From positions 248,001-312,000 of the forward strand of contig NZ_JBPODT010000001.1 of NCBI RefSeq assembly GCF_051390635.1: DNA of 64,000 nucleotides, in the 5' to 3' direction. A model generated the notes under the pieces. The model had not been told where the DNA came from. It saw only the letters and a list, made by a program, of their open reading frames with translations, and ran no database searches. Shown here piece after piece: positions 38,163 through 46,975 of the stretch (the first letter of the stretch is position 1; each line of letters starts with the position of its first letter). This DNA comes from Microbaculum sp051390635 (lineage in GTDB: Bacteria; Pseudomonadota; Alphaproteobacteria; Rhizobiales; Tepidamorphaceae). The translations under genes were made by a program, and so were the position numbers.

Positions 38163-38954
38163 GTGAGCGGCGCAATGCATGTCATCGAGGCCGGCGAGGG
38201 ACGCCCCCTCCTGTGCCTGCACGGCTGGTCCTGCCATGGCGGCTTCTTCGGGCCACAGGTCGAGGCGTTCCGCTCGGAGGCCCGAGTCGTCACCCCCGAT
38301 CTGCCGGGCCACGGACGAACCGGCCGAGACGGCCCGGCGCTGACGATCGAGGCGGCCGCCGACGCCGTCGCCGGCTATATGGCCGAGCGCGGTTTCGAGA
38401 ATGTCATCGTTGTCGGCTGGTCGATGGGCGCCCATGTCGCCTACGCGATGATCGAGCGCCACGGCACGAGCCGCCTGGCCGGTCTCGTCTCCATCGACAT
38501 GACGCCGAAGGTCCTGAACGACGACGCCTGGCATCTTGGCCTTAGCGACGGCCTGGACGCCGCACGCAACGTCGGCGTCCGGAAATCCATCCAAACTCAC
38601 TGGCCGGAGATTGCCCCGCGCATCGCCAAGCGAATCTTCGCCCGCGGCCTGCTCGCGGACCGCGATCTGCTGGCCTTCGCGGAACAACAGATCACTGCCG
38701 CCGATCCGGCCATGCTCGCCCCGATGTGGGCCTCGCTCACCGCCCAGGACTTTCGCGACACGATCGGCCGCATCGATATTCCGGTGCTGCTGGCCCACGG
38801 CGCCCGCAGCGCCCTGTATGGGCCGGCTATGGCCCGGTGGCAGCGCGATCGCCTGCGGAACGGCCGGCTCGTCACGTTTCCGCGCTCGGGCCATGCCCCG
38901 CATCTGGAAGAGCCCGCCGCCTTCAAGGCGTTGCTGTCCGATTTCATAGCCTGA
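38163..38954 (+). CDS. Alpha/beta-fold hydrolase
   Basis: 263 residues from GTG 38163; an ATG four codons later (38175) has AGGTGAG 9 nt before it and may be the real start. Oxyanion-hole motif LLCLHGWSCHGG near the N-terminus, nucleophile elbow VVGWSMGAH, and C-terminal catalytic His in RSGHAPHLEEP. It lacks a signal, so it is cytoplasmic. Its position as the last gene of the importer operon suggests that it hydrolyses the imported ester, lactone or amide, or an intermediate derived from it; this is inferred. BioH-like proteins look similar, but no biotin genes are present. Confidence 0.85.
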   Translation: MSGAMHVIEAGEGRPLLCLHGWSCHGGFFGPQVEAFRSEARVVTPDLPGHGRTGRDGPALTIEAAADAVAGYMAERGFENVIVVGWSMGAHVAYAMIERHGTSRLAGLVSIDMTPKVLNDDAWHLGLSDGLDAARNVGVRKSIQTHWPEIAPRIAKRIFARGLLADRDLLAFAEQQITAADPAMLAPMWASLTAQDFRDTIGRIDIPVLLAHGARSALYGPAMARWQRDRLRNGRLVTFPRSGHAPHLEEPAAFKALLSDFIA

Positions 38955-39168
38955 ACGGTCGCCCCCACCGTGCCGGTCCCGCGCGCCGCGCCGGCCGCAC
39001 CGCCGAGACGGCCGACTTGGCTAAAATCCCGAGGATCCGGTTTCCGTTTTGTTTGGACGAAAACGGTTCACTGCCCGCAATTCCGTTCAGGCAAACCGCT
39101 GCGATCCGGATCGGCGGTCACGCACGTGGCGGGCAGACGAGCGCCGGACATTCGACATCGGGGAAACC

Positions 39169-39867
39169 ATGAGACGCCCGATCGCAACGTTTTGCGTCCT
39201 CGCCGCGGTCTTCGCCGCGTGCACGCTTTCCCCGGTTGCCGCGCAGGCGGGGGACCTGGTCGTAAAGCCCAGGAACCCGAAGACGATCTTCCGCACCCAG
39301 GACGGCGTCTACGAGCCGAGGAAGCTGAAATACCGGGTGTCGACGACGGCGGGAAAGCGGACATGGGTCCTGCGGTCCCGCAAGACCATGTTCACGGGCA
39401 CTCCACCGTCCGGCAAGGCGCGGAAGCGGGCCAAGAGGGTCGTCGTCACCCCGAACGATGCCAGGATCGGCGCGCTGGCCCCGGGTAACTATGACTTGCG
39501 GCTCGTCTGGCGAGCGAAGGGCCGGGGCAACAAGCGTGTGAAACGAAATGTGTCGCTGGTCGTGGAAGGCGACGCCGCCGCCGGGCTGTCCTACTTCACC
39601 AATTCCTGCTCGGGCTGCCACGATATTGGCGTGAACAAGAACGGCCCGCGCCTTGGCGGCGTCTACGGGCGCAAGGCGGGCACGGTCCCGGGCTTCTCCT
39701 ATTCGGATGCCTTGGTGGCGTATGGCGAGGTCTGGGAAGAGCGGACCCTGAACGCCTGGCTGAAGAATCCGCAGAAGCTCGTGCCGGGCGCCAATATGTA
39801 CGTCCTGGTGGCCGATCCGGTCGACCGCATGAACATCATCGCCTACCTCAAGTCCGTGTCGCCCTAG
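39169..39867 (+). CDS. Periplasmic class I cytochrome c with N-terminal extra domain
   Basis: 232 residues from ATG 39169 (GGGGAAA before it). Sec signal (ATFCVLAAVFAACTLSPVAAQA), then a Lys/Arg-rich beta-type domain of about 105 residues, then a single c-type haem domain: CSGCH (C147, C150, H151), the GPRLGGVYGRKAG loop typical of cytochrome c2-like proteins, and the likely axial M210 in GANMYVLV. It is a periplasmic electron carrier or redox subunit. The N-terminal basic domain is not one I recognise. It stands alone, with 214 bp upstream showing no clear motif. Confidence 0.85.
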   Translation: MRRPIATFCVLAAVFAACTLSPVAAQAGDLVVKPRNPKTIFRTQDGVYEPRKLKYRVSTTAGKRTWVLRSRKTMFTGTPPSGKARKRAKRVVVTPNDARIGALAPGNYDLRLVWRAKGRGNKRVKRNVSLVVEGDAAAGLSYFTNSCSGCHDIGVNKNGPRLGGVYGRKAGTVPGFSYSDALVAYGEVWEERTLNAWLKNPQKLVPGANMYVLVADPVDRMNIIAYLKSVSP

Positions 39868-39894
39868 CGCCCCGACGCGAAGGTCGCTGTCCGC

Positions 39895-40260
39895 TCAGGC
39901 CCCCACATCTTCCACATAGACAAGCGCCCGCCCCTCGCACACGCGCGTCCCGTCGGCCGTTTCGCAGACGGTCTCCAGATCGACCAGGTGCTTCTCGGGC
40001 CGAAGCTTCGTGATCGTCACCCGCGCGGTCAGCGGTTCGTCGTAAGGCGCCGGCTGCAGGAACCGCATCTCCTGCTTGAGGTAGTTGGTGCCGAAGCCCG
40101 GCAGTTCGACGCCGAGCAGAAAGGAGAACAGTGCACCGATCAGCGGTCCCGGCACATGCGAGGGCAACGTGCCGTCGTCACCGGCAAGCGCGGCGAACAT
40201 TGCCCGGTCGCCGGACCTGTAGGCGCGGGTGACGCTTGCGGTCTGGCCGAGTTCCAGCAT
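39895..40260 (-). CDS. MaoC/hot-dog fold protein, small
   Basis: 121 residues from MLELGQTASVTRAYRSGD, the ATG overlapping the previous gene's stop by 1 nt (TGATG). Hot-dog fold of the MaoC group, with PGPLIGALFSFLLGVELPGFGTNYLKQEMRF in the place of the hydratase helix; the Asp in LAGDDG is present, but the usual His is replaced by a Pro-rich segment (HVPGPLI), so catalysis is uncertain. It pairs with the MaoC-like gene immediately upstream; such halves can form a heterodimeric enoyl-CoA hydratase. Confidence 0.78.
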   Translation of the reverse strand: MLELGQTASVTRAYRSGDRAMFAALAGDDGTLPSHVPGPLIGALFSFLLGVELPGFGTNYLKQEMRFLQPAPYDEPLTARVTITKLRPEKHLVDLETVCETADGTRVCEGRALVYVEDVGA

Positions 40261-40643
40261 CAGACGGCCTCCCTGCGAAACAGGCATTCGCCCTGGAGCG
40301 TTACCTCGCCGTCGGCCTGGCGGGCGATCGTGACCGTCAGGCGGGACGGATCGTCCCGCATCGGCGCGATCGTAATGACCAGCGGCTCGTCGGCATAGGA
40401 CGGGGCGGGAAACATCAGTGCCTGTCCGACGTGTTCTGCCTCCGGCCAGTGTCGCCTGATCAGGGCCCAGACGCGCGAATAGAGCAGCATGCCGTGCGAG
40501 ACGGTGCGGCCGAAGCGAGTGCGCGCCGAGAAGTCCGGATCGACATGGATCGGATTGTCGTCGCCCGACAATTCCGCGAAGCGGTCGAAATCCGCCTGTC
40601 GCGGCGTCCAGACCTCGGTGACACCGGACGTGGCGATCGTCAT
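40260..40643 (-). CDS. MaoC-like dehydratase/hydratase
   Basis: 127 residues from ATG 40641-40643, overlapping the ligase stop by 4 nt; longer upstream extensions lie in the ligase gene. Hot-dog fold with the R-hydratase pattern FAELSGDDNPIHVDPDFSA (catalytic Asp and His) and RTVSHGMLLYSRVW. It hydrates or dehydrates an enoyl-CoA. Translational coupling with the ligase and the following small MaoC gene indicates a joint beta-oxidation-type pathway. Confidence 0.85.
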   Translation of the reverse strand: MTIATSGVTEVWTPRQADFDRFAELSGDDNPIHVDPDFSARTRFGRTVSHGMLLYSRVWALIRRHWPEAEHVGQALMFPAPSYADEPLVITIAPMRDDPSRLTVTIARQADGEVTLQGECLFRREAV

Positions 40644-42157
40644 GGAACCAGCTTTCTGAGCATGTGCTTCCGGATCTTGCCGGCGGCGGTGCGGGGCATG
40701 TCCGCGACCACGTGGAAGCGTTTCGGGATCTTGTAGGCGGCAAGGTGCTCGCGGCACCAGGCCGGCAGTGCCTCGATGTCGATGTCCGTGTCCGGACGGG
40801 CGATCAGGAAGGCCTCGCCTACTTCTCCCCAGCCCTCGTCGGCGACGCCGATGACGGCGGCCTCCAGAACCCCGTCAAAGGCGACGAGCACGCGTTCCAC
40901 CTCGGCGGGATAGACGTTCTCGCCGCCGGAAATGTACATGTCCTTGATGCGATCGACGATGAAGTAGTACCCGTCCGCGTCGCGACGGGCGACGTCGCCG
41001 GTCTTGAGCCATCCGTCCTCAGTGAAGGCAGCCCCGGTCGCCTCGCGGTTGCCGCGATAGCCGGGCGTGACGCCGGGACCGCGAATCTGCAGTTCGCCCT
41101 CCCCCGCCCCGTCGATCACGGCGCCGTCGGCCTCGACGATACGGGTTTCGGCGAGCATCTGCGGCTTGCCGACCGAGCCGATCTTGCTTTCCGCATGGGC
41201 CGTGTCGTTGAGGAACACGGTCGGCCCGGTCTCGGTCATGCCCATGCCGTTGCACACCAGCACGCCGCGCGCCGCGAAGGTCCGGATCAAAGGCTCCGGC
41301 AGCGGCGCGCCGCCGCAGGCAAACGAGCGCACGGCCGAAAAATCGGTGTCGGCGAAGCGCTCGTGCAGCGCCATTGCCTGATAGATCGCCGGCACGCCAA
41401 AAAACGAGGTCACCTCACCACGGTCGACGAGATCGAGCACGTCGCCGGCATCGAACTTCCTCAGGACCCGGCTGCGCCCGCCCATCAGGAACAGGGGCAG
41501 CGTCGGCAGGTTGATGCCGCCGGTATGGAACAGCGGCAGGAAATTGAGCGACCAGTCGGTGGAGACGAGATCGACGGCCTGCGCATAGTTGACCGTGTTC
41601 GCCCAGGCCATCGCCGGTGTCTGGATGACGGCCTTCGGCAATCCGGTCGTTCCGGAGGTGTAGAGCAGATACCACGGATCGGCGGTCGAGACCGGCCGCC
41701 TGTCGAGAGGACCGGCCGGGCTCCCGGCGATCAGCGTTTCCAGGTCGGCCTCCGCGACGACGCCCGGCTCCATGCCGAGGCGCAGGAGTTTGCGGGCCTT
41801 GGCAAGCGCGTCGGCGACCGCCTCGAACGCACCGTCGACGGCCAGGATCGTAATATCGGCCTGTTCGACCAGCGGCAGCAATTCGGCCGGCGGCTGGCGC
41901 CAGTTGAGCGGCACCAGGATCAGCCGCGCCTTCTGGCACGCGAACAGGAAGACGAAGAAATCCGGCCGGTTGTGGCAGAGGATGCCGATCCGGTCGCCCT
42001 CCCGCGCGCCCAATGACAGCAGGCCGCGGGCAAGACGCTCCGCCCGTTCGTTGACCGCGGCAAAAGTCAGCTCCCGACCGGTCTCGTCGTCGACAAAGGC
42101 GACGTGATCGGGCGTCAGTTCGGCGCGCTTGGCGGCCATGTCGGTGACGTGAAGCAA
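40640..42157 (-). CDS. AMP-forming acyl-CoA synthetase (fatty-acid/aryl-CoA ligase family)
   Basis: 505 residues. ANL superfamily: P-loop YLLYTSGTTGLPKAV near residue 165, 'VCNGMGMTETGPTVFLNDTA' near 300, hinge DGWLKTGDVARRDADGYYFIVDRIKDM near 390, and C-terminal catalytic Lys in RTAAGKIRKH. It activates a carboxylic acid as its CoA thioester in the cytoplasm; the acid cannot be read from motifs. It is the central gene of the TetR-controlled unit, with an enoyl-CoA hydratase 42 bp upstream and two MaoC genes downstream. Confidence 0.9.
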   Translation of the reverse strand: MLHVTDMAAKRAELTPDHVAFVDDETGRELTFAAVNERAERLARGLLSLGAREGDRIGILCHNRPDFFVFLFACQKARLILVPLNWRQPPAELLPLVEQADITILAVDGAFEAVADALAKARKLLRLGMEPGVVAEADLETLIAGSPAGPLDRRPVSTADPWYLLYTSGTTGLPKAVIQTPAMAWANTVNYAQAVDLVSTDWSLNFLPLFHTGGINLPTLPLFLMGGRSRVLRKFDAGDVLDLVDRGEVTSFFGVPAIYQAMALHERFADTDFSAVRSFACGGAPLPEPLIRTFAARGVLVCNGMGMTETGPTVFLNDTAHAESKIGSVGKPQMLAETRIVEADGAVIDGAGEGELQIRGPGVTPGYRGNREATGAAFTEDGWLKTGDVARRDADGYYFIVDRIKDMYISGGENVYPAEVERVLVAFDGVLEAAVIGVADEGWGEVGEAFLIARPDTDIDIEALPAWCREHLAAYKIPKRFHVVADMPRTAAGKIRKHMLRKLVP

Positions 42158-42199
42158 TGGTCCCTCCCTTAGGCGCGTCTTTCGTTTCCGGCGGCGTCT

Positions 42200-42976
42200 T
42201 CAACGCCGTTCCACGAAAGCGCGCATGCGGATCGCGACCTCGGGTCTGCCGACGAGTTCGCAGAACGTGTCCTTCTCGGCCTCGAGCCTCGCCGCGATCG
42301 CCGTCCTGCGGGTCTCGTCCCAAACGAGCCGCCGCGCCGCCGACAGGCTGTGCCTCTCCTTTGTCCGCAGCATCTCGATGGTCCGCGACACGGCCCCGTC
42401 CAGCGCGTTCGCCGCGACGACCTCGCTCGCCAGGCCGAGCGCCAGCGCCTCCGGCGCCTCGATCCGACGGTTGAGCGCCTGGATCGCCACCGCCCGGGCC
42501 GGCCCGATCCGTTCGGACAGCATCGCCGTCCAGCCGCCATCCGGCGCGAAGCCGACCTCGACATAATAGGACTGCAGGAACGCCACCTCGCTCATCAGAA
42601 CGATATCTGCGGCGAGCACGAGACCGATCGCGCCTCCGGTCACCGGCCCGTTGAGGCGGGCAATCACCGGAAAGGGAAAATCGAGCAGATCGAGGATCGC
42701 GGCGTTGAGCAGCCCGACGATCCGCTCCGCATAGGCGCCGATGCCGCCGGACGTCTCGCACGATGCCAGAAAGCCGCCGATATCGCCGCCGGTGGAGAAG
42801 CTTTGCCCCGCCCCGGTCAGGACGAGCGCGAAGACATCGTGCTTGCGCGCTTCGGCGACCGCCCAGCGCAGATCCTCCAGCAGCTCGGGAATCAGGGCAT
42901 TGTGCCGCTCCGGGCGGTCGAGCGTGGCGGTCGCCACCCCGTCCGCGATGTCGATGGTGACGAGCGCGGCGCGCAT
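42200..42976 (-). CDS. Enoyl-CoA hydratase/isomerase family protein
   Basis: 258 residues, crotonase fold. VATATLDRPERHNALIPEL at the N-terminus, the oxyanion-hole segment LTGAGQSFSTGGDIGGFL, and 'ARLNGPVTGGAIGLVLAADI' for the second glycine. The usual catalytic Glu pair around residues 110-135 is not clearly conserved (VLMSEVAFLQSYYVEVGFAPDGG keeps the Asp-Gly-Gly type end), so it may be an isomerase rather than a hydratase. It starts 4 bp after the TetR gene and precedes the acyl-CoA ligase. Confidence 0.85.
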   Translation of the reverse strand: MRAALVTIDIADGVATATLDRPERHNALIPELLEDLRWAVAEARKHDVFALVLTGAGQSFSTGGDIGGFLASCETSGGIGAYAERIVGLLNAAILDLLDFPFPVIARLNGPVTGGAIGLVLAADIVLMSEVAFLQSYYVEVGFAPDGGWTAMLSERIGPARAVAIQALNRRIEAPEALALGLASEVVAANALDGAVSRTIEMLRTKERHSLSAARRLVWDETRRTAIAARLEAEKDTFCELVGRPEVAIRMRAFVERR

Positions 42977-42980
42977 CGGG

Positions 42981-43571
42981 TCAGCGCCTCAGGCCGTTGA
43001 CGATCATGTCGTGGGCGGCGTCGACGACGGCGTCGATCGGCGTCGTGTCGCCCCACACCACGGCGCGCTCGCCGAGCGTCTTGGCGATACCCATCAGCAT
43101 CCAGGCGCGCACGTCCGGATCGCCAGGCCGGATCTCGCCGGCCGCGTCCGCCGCCGCGAGCGCCTCGCGGTAGCCATCGGCGAAGCTCTCGAAATAGGCA
43201 CGGTACGCATCCGGATTGACGAACAGCGCCTCCTGGATGATCCGGTAGAGGTTCGGATGCGCGGAAACGAAGGTGAGGAAACCGCGCAGGCCCTCCTTCT
43301 CCGCCGACAGCCGGTCGGCCGCCTCGGCCGTCGCCGCGTTCAGGGCCTCGCGCAGAAGCCGGCCCATGTCGACGACCAGCTCGGCGAAGACCTCGTCCTT
43401 GCTCTTGAAATAGATATAAAACGTGCCCTGCGCGACACCGGCCTCGCGGGTGATGTCGGTGATCGAGGCGTCGTTGAAGCCGCGTTCGCCGATCACCTGT
43501 TCGGCCGCGCTCAGGATCGCGCGTCGGGTCGCTTCGCCTCGGGCGGTTTTCGGGGTGGCATTGGCTTCCAT
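42981..43571 (-). CDS. TetR-family regulator of the acyl-CoA ligase unit
   Basis: 196 residues from MEANATPKTARGEATRR; an ATG nine codons upstream lies inside the operator and is rejected. Helix-turn-helix at residues 15-60 (AILSAAEQVIGERG, SITDITREAGVAQGTFYIYF), then a helical ligand domain. It is the first gene of the operon with the hydratase, ligase and MaoC pair. The inverted repeat at 43588-43607 just upstream is the likely autoregulatory operator, and a second copy lies 6 kb away before the importer at 33165. The ligand is probably an acyl-CoA, as for FadR-like TetR proteins; that is inferred. Confidence 0.88.
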   Translation of the reverse strand: MEANATPKTARGEATRRAILSAAEQVIGERGFNDASITDITREAGVAQGTFYIYFKSKDEVFAELVVDMGRLLREALNAATAEAADRLSAEKEGLRGFLTFVSAHPNLYRIIQEALFVNPDAYRAYFESFADGYREALAAADAAGEIRPGDPDVRAWMLMGIAKTLGERAVVWGDTTPIDAVVDAAHDMIVNGLRR

Positions 43572-43587
43572 CGGCGGAAAACATCCA

Positions 43588-43607
43588 ACATGACACATGG
43601 TTCATGT
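43588..43607. promoter_or_regulatory. Inverted-repeat operator, ACATGA-N8-TCATGT (copy 2)
   Basis: ACATGA (43588-43593) and TCATGT (43602-43607) with an 8-bp spacer, 17 bp upstream of the TetR start. It is the same sequence arrangement as 33023-33042. This is the expected position for an autorepressor operator. Confidence 0.7.
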
Positions 43608-43673
43608 TTCATGATGCGCGCGGCGCGCGACCCGGTCAAGAGGCACGCATCGATTCGAGGCCGAATTCGGACC

Positions 43674-45704
43674 TCACATCGCGTTCATCGTCAGCAGGTC
43701 GTAGCTCGCGACCTGCTCGTCGTTCTGGTTGAACACCGCGACGTCCCAGCGCACCTCGCCGTATTCGGGATTGCGGCGCGTCTTCTGCTTCACCGTCAGC
43801 CGCACCCGGATCGCGTCGCCGGGGCTGACCGGCTTCTGGAAGCGCAGGCTGTCCAGGCCGTAGTTTGCGAGCACCGGCCCCGGATCGGGATCGACGAACA
43901 GGCCCGCGGCAAAGCTCAGCAGCAGATAGCCGTGCGCCACCCGTCCGGGGAAGAACGGGTTCGCGGCCGCCGCCGCCTCGTCCATGTGCGCATAGAAGGT
44001 GTCGCCGGTGAAATGGGCGAAGTGCTCGATGTCCTCAAGCGTGATTTCGCGCGAGGCGGTGTGCAGCGTCTCGCCGATCTGCAGGTCGCCGAACGTGCGG
44101 CGGAACGGATGGACATTGCCCTGTATTTCCCGGGAGCCGGGCACCCAGGCCTCGCCGATCGCCGTCAGCAGGTCGGGCGAGCCCTGGATCGCCGTGCGCT
44201 GCATGTAGTGCAGGACTCCGCGCACGCCGCCCATCTCCTCCCCACCACCGGCGCGGCCGGGACCGCCATGCACCATGTGCGGCAGCGGCGAGCCGTGCCC
44301 GGTCGCCTCCTTGCCGGTGTCGCGGTTGGCGAAATAGAGCCGCCCGTGCCAGGCGCCGGCACCCAGAACCACCGCGCGGGCAACCGCGGGATCATGCGTG
44401 AATACCGAGGCGACCAGGCTGCCCTGCCCGCGGTTGGCGATGGCGACCGCGTGGGCGAGATCGCGGTAGCCCATGACGGTCGACACCGGTCCGAAGGCTT
44501 CCGTCTCGTGCGTCTTGGTCGCCGCGTCCGGATCGGCGCAGCGGAACAGCATCGGCGGCACGAAGGCGCCCTTCGCCGCATCCGCCCCCTCCACAGTGAA
44601 CGCGTCGGGATCCCCGAACACCCGCTCGCATTCCGAAGCGATGATCGCCGCCTTCGCCAGGACGTCGGCCTTCTGCTCGGCGCTCGCCAGCGCCCCCATC
44701 CGCGTACCTTCCGCCGCCGGATCGCCGATCACGGTCTTCGCCAGCTTGCCGGAGATCGCGTCGATCACCGCGTCGACGGTGGCATCGGGCACGACGATGC
44801 GGCGGATCGCCGTGCATTTCTGCCCGGCCTTCACCGTCATCTCGCGCACCACTTCACGCACGAAGGCATCGAATTCCGGCGACCCCGGTTCCGCGTCGGG
44901 ACCGAGGATCGAGGCGTTGAGGGAATCCTGCTCGGCGACGAAGCGCACAGAGTTCTCGATCAGGTGCCTTTCGGAACGCAGCATCAGAGCGGTATGGGCC
45001 GAGCCGGTGAAGCTGACGACATCCTGGCAGCCGAGCCGCGACAACAGATCGCCGGTGCCACCGACGATGAGCTGAAACGAGCCCTCCGGGAAAATGCCGC
45101 TTTCGATCATCATCCGGAAGCAGGCCTCCGTCAGGTAGGAGGTCGCAGTAGCCGGCTTGACGATCGCCGGCACGCCGGCGAGCAGCGTCGGCGCGAGCTT
45201 TTCCAGCATCCCCCAGACGGGGAAGTTGAAGGCGTTGATGTGGACCGCGACACCCTGCAGCGGCACACAGACATGCTGGCCGAGAAACGCGCCCGAGCGC
45301 GAAAGCGGCTCGATATCGCCGTCGATATAGACGTGGGCGTCCGGCATTTCGCGCCGGCCCTTCGAGGAGAACACGAACAGCGTGCCGATGCCGCCGTCGA
45401 TATCGATCAGCGCGTCGGACTTGGTCGCGCCCGTCAGGAAGGACAACGCATAGAGGCTGTCGCGCCGTTCGTTGAGATACTGGGCGAGCGCCTTCAGCTT
45501 CTCGGCGCGCTGATGGAACGTCATGGCGCGCAGCGCCGGCCCGCCGACATCGCGGGCGTAGGCGACCATGCGCGCGAAATCGAGACCGTCCGAGCCGGCC
45601 TCGGCGATCGTCTCACCGGTGACGGCGCTCGCGATCGGCCGTGTCGCGCCGGACGGCGCGACCCAACGGCCCGCGGCGAAACTCTCAAGTCGCATGATGC
45701 TCAC
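43674..45704 (-). CDS. paaZ: Bifunctional oxepin-CoA hydrolase / semialdehyde dehydrogenase PaaZ
   Basis: 676 residues from GTG 45702-45704, with AAGGAG 9 nt before it; an ATG three codons later is an alternative. N-terminal aldehyde dehydrogenase (about 1-520) with 'NAFNFPVWGMLEKLAPTLLA' and catalytic Cys in AGQKCTAIRR (C297). C-terminal MaoC-type hydratase with D568 and H573 in GDTFYAHMDEA, matching the D-x4-H pair of E. coli PaaZ, then FPGRVAHGYLLLS. It opens the oxepin-CoA ring and oxidises the resulting aldehyde in phenylacetate breakdown. The two catalytic centres are both intact, and the length equals E. coli PaaZ. It stands apart from paaG-paaK by the P450 and TRAP genes. Confidence 0.94.
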   Translation of the reverse strand: MSIMRLESFAAGRWVAPSGATRPIASAVTGETIAEAGSDGLDFARMVAYARDVGGPALRAMTFHQRAEKLKALAQYLNERRDSLYALSFLTGATKSDALIDIDGGIGTLFVFSSKGRREMPDAHVYIDGDIEPLSRSGAFLGQHVCVPLQGVAVHINAFNFPVWGMLEKLAPTLLAGVPAIVKPATATSYLTEACFRMMIESGIFPEGSFQLIVGGTGDLLSRLGCQDVVSFTGSAHTALMLRSERHLIENSVRFVAEQDSLNASILGPDAEPGSPEFDAFVREVVREMTVKAGQKCTAIRRIVVPDATVDAVIDAISGKLAKTVIGDPAAEGTRMGALASAEQKADVLAKAAIIASECERVFGDPDAFTVEGADAAKGAFVPPMLFRCADPDAATKTHETEAFGPVSTVMGYRDLAHAVAIANRGQGSLVASVFTHDPAVARAVVLGAGAWHGRLYFANRDTGKEATGHGSPLPHMVHGGPGRAGGGEEMGGVRGVLHYMQRTAIQGSPDLLTAIGEAWVPGSREIQGNVHPFRRTFGDLQIGETLHTASREITLEDIEHFAHFTGDTFYAHMDEAAAAANPFFPGRVAHGYLLLSFAAGLFVDPDPGPVLANYGLDSLRFQKPVSPGDAIRVRLTVKQKTRRNPEYGEVRWDVAVFNQNDEQVASYDLLTMNAM

Positions 45705-45745
45705 GGGACGAAACTCCTTGTCGTTCAGGCGGCGCGCCGGGTCGT

Positions 45746-46969
45746 TCAGGCGACGCGCGCGGGCAGACTGGCGAAGCCGCGGAAGCGGACGCGTCCGCCG
45801 CGTACCGGTGCGCCATCCAGTTCGTAGTTCGGGAAACGCGCCAGGAACCGCCCTATGGCGGTCTTGCCTTCCAGCCGGGCAAACGCATGACCGGCGCACA
45901 AATGCGGCCCCCAGGCGAACGCGAGATGCTTGTTCGGGGTGCGCGAAATATCCATCCGGTCGGGATCGGGAAACTGCGCGGGATCGCGATTGGCGGCACC
46001 GATGCACAGCGTGATCCGCGTACCCTTCGGTAGCGCTTCGCCGCCAAGCTCCACGTCCTCGGTTGTGATGCGGTTGCCAAGCTGGTTGGAACTCTCGTAG
46101 CGCAGGAATTCCTCGACCGCGGTGCCAATCAACAACGGGTCCTCGATCAACCGTCGTTTCTCATCCGGCCATTCGGAGAGGATATGCAGGCCGTTGCCGA
46201 TTAGGTTCGTCGTCGTCTCGTGACCGGCGTTCAGCAGGAATATGCAGTTCTGGACGAGTTCGACATGGGTCAGCCGTTCGTCGCCGTCGCCCTGCATCAG
46301 CCGCGTCAGCACGTCGACGCTCGGATCGCCGGGATTCTTGCGCCGGTCGGCGATGAGCCCCTCCAGATAGTCCTGGAATTCGAGCACGGCCGCGTTGCCG
46401 CGCGCCTCCTGCTGCGGCGTCAGCACCGGTTCCAGCGCGCCGAGGATCGACAGCGACCACTCGCGCAGCGGCCCGCGATCCTCGTGCGGAACGCGCAGCA
46501 GGTTGCCGATCACCTCGATCGGGATCGCCGCGGCGAAATCCTCGATCAGGTCGGCCGTGCCCTTTTCGGCCATCCGTTCGAGCAGTCCGTCGACGAGCCG
46601 GATCAGGTCCGGCTCCAGGCGCGCAATCGCCTTGGGGGTCAGGGCCCCGACGATGATCGAGCGCACGCGGGTGTGCAGAGGCGGATCGTTGAAAACCAGG
46701 CTCGTGGTGTGGTGCAGATACAGCGGGCTGTCGCCGAATTTCGGCTTGAACTCGACTTTCTTGTCTGACGAGAACCGTTTGGTATCGCGATACACCGTGA
46801 CGAGATCGGCATAGCGGCTGATGAAGCAGGTGCCATCGTCGAACCGCTTGATCGGCGCGTATCTCAGCAGCGCTCGGTAGGTCGGATACGGATCCTCGGC
46901 AAACGACTTCGGCAGGTTCCACTGATCGAAACGCTCTGCCAGCGACCGTGCTTCCGCGTCATCCATCAC
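45746..46969 (-). CDS. Cytochrome P450
   Basis: 407 residues, a soluble bacterial P450. I-helix 'FLLNAGHETTTNLIGNGLH' with the proton-relay Thr, K-helix ExxR in EEFLRYESSNQ, and haem-binding FAWGPHLCAGHAFARLE with the proximal Cys. It hydroxylates an unknown substrate using ferredoxin. Its gene lies 6 bp from the TRAP dctM gene and 41 bp from paaZ, so it probably belongs to the same transcript and may oxidise an imported aromatic or terpenoid acid; that is inferred. The ferredoxins at 7611 and 8114 are possible partners, but neither is linked. Confidence 0.92.
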   Translation of the reverse strand: MMDDAEARSLAERFDQWNLPKSFAEDPYPTYRALLRYAPIKRFDDGTCFISRYADLVTVYRDTKRFSSDKKVEFKPKFGDSPLYLHHTTSLVFNDPPLHTRVRSIIVGALTPKAIARLEPDLIRLVDGLLERMAEKGTADLIEDFAAAIPIEVIGNLLRVPHEDRGPLREWSLSILGALEPVLTPQQEARGNAAVLEFQDYLEGLIADRRKNPGDPSVDVLTRLMQGDGDERLTHVELVQNCIFLLNAGHETTTNLIGNGLHILSEWPDEKRRLIEDPLLIGTAVEEFLRYESSNQLGNRITTEDVELGGEALPKGTRITLCIGAANRDPAQFPDPDRMDISRTPNKHLAFAWGPHLCAGHAFARLEGKTAIGRFLARFPNYELDGAPVRGGRVRFRGFASLPARVA

Positions 46970-46975
46970 CGCCCC

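Noticed and set aside
42741..45827. 1028-codon plus-strand open frame across TetR and paaZ
   Set aside because: It runs antisense through a regulator, an operator and a full-length PaaZ with both catalytic centres; not a gene.
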